A DNA stretch of 34,857 nucleotides from JBEKTW01 sp049515655. Its GTDB lineage: Bacteria > Bacteroidota > Ignavibacteria > UBA10030 > SZUA-254. Under the pieces are notes generated by a model, which did no database searches, was not told where the DNA came from, and worked only from the letters and a program-made list of their open reading frames with translations. Both the position numbers and the translations under genes were made by a program. The stretch covers positions 1-34,857 of the forward strand of contig JBEKTW010000030.1 of assembly GCA_049515655.1 (NCBI GenBank). Direction: 5' to 3'. Below are positions 34,325 through 34,857 of the stretch, piece after piece; position 1 is the stretch's first letter; each line of letters begins with the position of its first letter.

Positions 34325-34349
34325 ATTCCCGCATGCTTCTAGCGGGAAT
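34325..34349. repeat. Palindromic repeat after the methylase gene
   Basis: ATTCCCGC, a 9-nt loop and GCGGGAAT. This is the kind of dispersed hairpin common in intergenic DNA. No T-run follows, so it is not called a terminator. Confidence 0.6.
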
Positions 34350-34375
34350 CCAGTCTAGGATACCCGAAGGCATGA

Positions 34376-34857
34376 GGCGGGATCGAGAACCCAGCGGCAA
34401 AGCGATGCGGGGATTTTGGATCCGCCAAAAAGACGGCGGATCCTGAAAATGAGAGATGTCATTCTGAATCCGCCAAAGGCAGATGAAGAATCTTCTTTTC
34501 TGTTGGGTTTGAGAATCGCCGCTCAGAATGAGATCAAGAGGAATCTTCTTTTCTGTTGGGTTTGAGAATCGCCGCTCAGAATGAGATCAAGAGTTGGTTC
34601 GATGTCTAGGGTTGTATTTCGGATCCGCCCAAAAGACGGCGGATCCTGAAAATTTCATAACACTTAGCTTCATTCGCTCCGCTCATTCGCTAAGTGTTGA
34701 AATTTTCGGACAGGTAGCTCAGTTCCAAATTGACATGAGTTAGCGGAGCTAACTCATAGGTCAATTTGAGAATCCCGCCGAAGGCGGGATCGAGAACCCA
34801 GCGGCAAGGCAATGCGGGGATTTCAGATCCGCCAAAAAGACGGCGGATCCTGAAAAT
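34376..34857. repeat. Composite hairpin-repeat array (three GGATCCGCC hairpins)
   Basis: The hairpin GGATCCGCC...GGCGGATCC, followed by TGAAAAT, occurs at 34418-34443, 34621-34646 and 34826-34850. A longer module (GGCGGGATCGAGAACCCAGC, then GATGCGGGG or AATGCGGGG and GATTT) precedes the first and third copies. Further hairpins lie inside: AACACTTAGC/GCTAAGTGTT (34659-34698) and AAATTGAC plus ATGAGTTAGC paired with GCTAACTCAT and GTCAATTT (34727-34767). No gene is visible from 34272 to the window end. Confidence 0.8.
34488..34593. repeat. Perfect 53-bp tandem duplication
   Basis: 34488-34540 and 34541-34593 are identical, each starting GAATCTTCTTTTCTG and ending GAGATCAAGAG. Exact identity suggests a recent duplication. 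Confidence 0.9.

Noticed and set aside
34709..34730. tRNA-like start (GGTAGCTCAGTT) in the terminal repeat array
   Set aside because: Only the D-arm-like words are present; no anticodon arm, T-arm or matching acceptor follows, and the region folds into other hairpins.

Overview
This window reads as chromosome from a deep-branching member of the Bacteroidota/FCB group. Ignavibacteria, Kapabacteria or Kryptonia-like lineages fit best; this is inference, because no rRNA is present. Evidence: four secreted proteins have or run into a type IX secretion (T9SS) C-terminal sorting domain with the NYPNPFNP-type motif. SecA is about 1030 residues long, with a large insertion and a zinc tail. One gene is a DUF4783-like protein, a family I know mainly from Bacteroidota. 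Unlike Bacteroidia, many genes have clear Shine-Dalgarno sequences (GGAGG) and sigma70-type promoters (TTGACT-17-TATTTT and similar).

Layout. Positions 1-10350, minus strand: a cluster of secreted beta-propeller/FN3 proteins, in two transcription units. One (10350 to 3634) has its own promoter and holds a 1097-residue FN3 protein and a 1135-residue protein with 21 YCF48/BNR-like repeats. The other (3079 to beyond position 1) holds a small BNR protein coupled by an ATGA overlap to a sialidase-like Asp-box protein cut by the window edge. Between them lies a promoter-terminator pair that could be a small RNA or an attenuator. Positions 10560-17758, plus strand: secA, an exported amidase-signature enzyme, era, an EamA transporter and methylmalonyl-CoA epimerase. 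Positions 17985-20050: uvrC and tRNA-Val(CAC). Positions 20063-21306: palindromic repeats flanking another T9SS cargo gene. Positions 21322-24338: a pyrR-pyrB-pyrC operon behind a PyrR-type RNA element, a leader ORF and a terminator. Positions 24724-29992: a DUF4783-like protein, a very large NtrY-like histidine kinase and pgeF. Positions 30217-34271: glmS, a FabL-like enoyl-ACP reductase and an orphan DNA-methylase-fold protein. The last 590 bp is an array of hairpin repeats.

The most unusual feature is a set of degenerate tandem tracts, all with a 7-nt period but with different unit sequences. They occur at six or more places: inside a signal peptide, inside uvrC, at the 3' end of pgeF, at the pyrB-pyrC junction and in intergenic DNA. 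Because 7 is not a multiple of 3, such a tract encodes the same 7-residue peptide repeat in all three frames. Other points worth attention: the histidine kinase has no usable start codon in frame unless a T7 run near an upstream ATG is slipped or mis-assembled; the pyr leader combines a PyrR-binding hairpin with a 53-codon leader ORF whose Shine-Dalgarno sequence lies in that hairpin; and the 21 propeller repeats divide as 7 + 14.

All calls come from reading the sequence. No database search, folding program or composition calculation was run.
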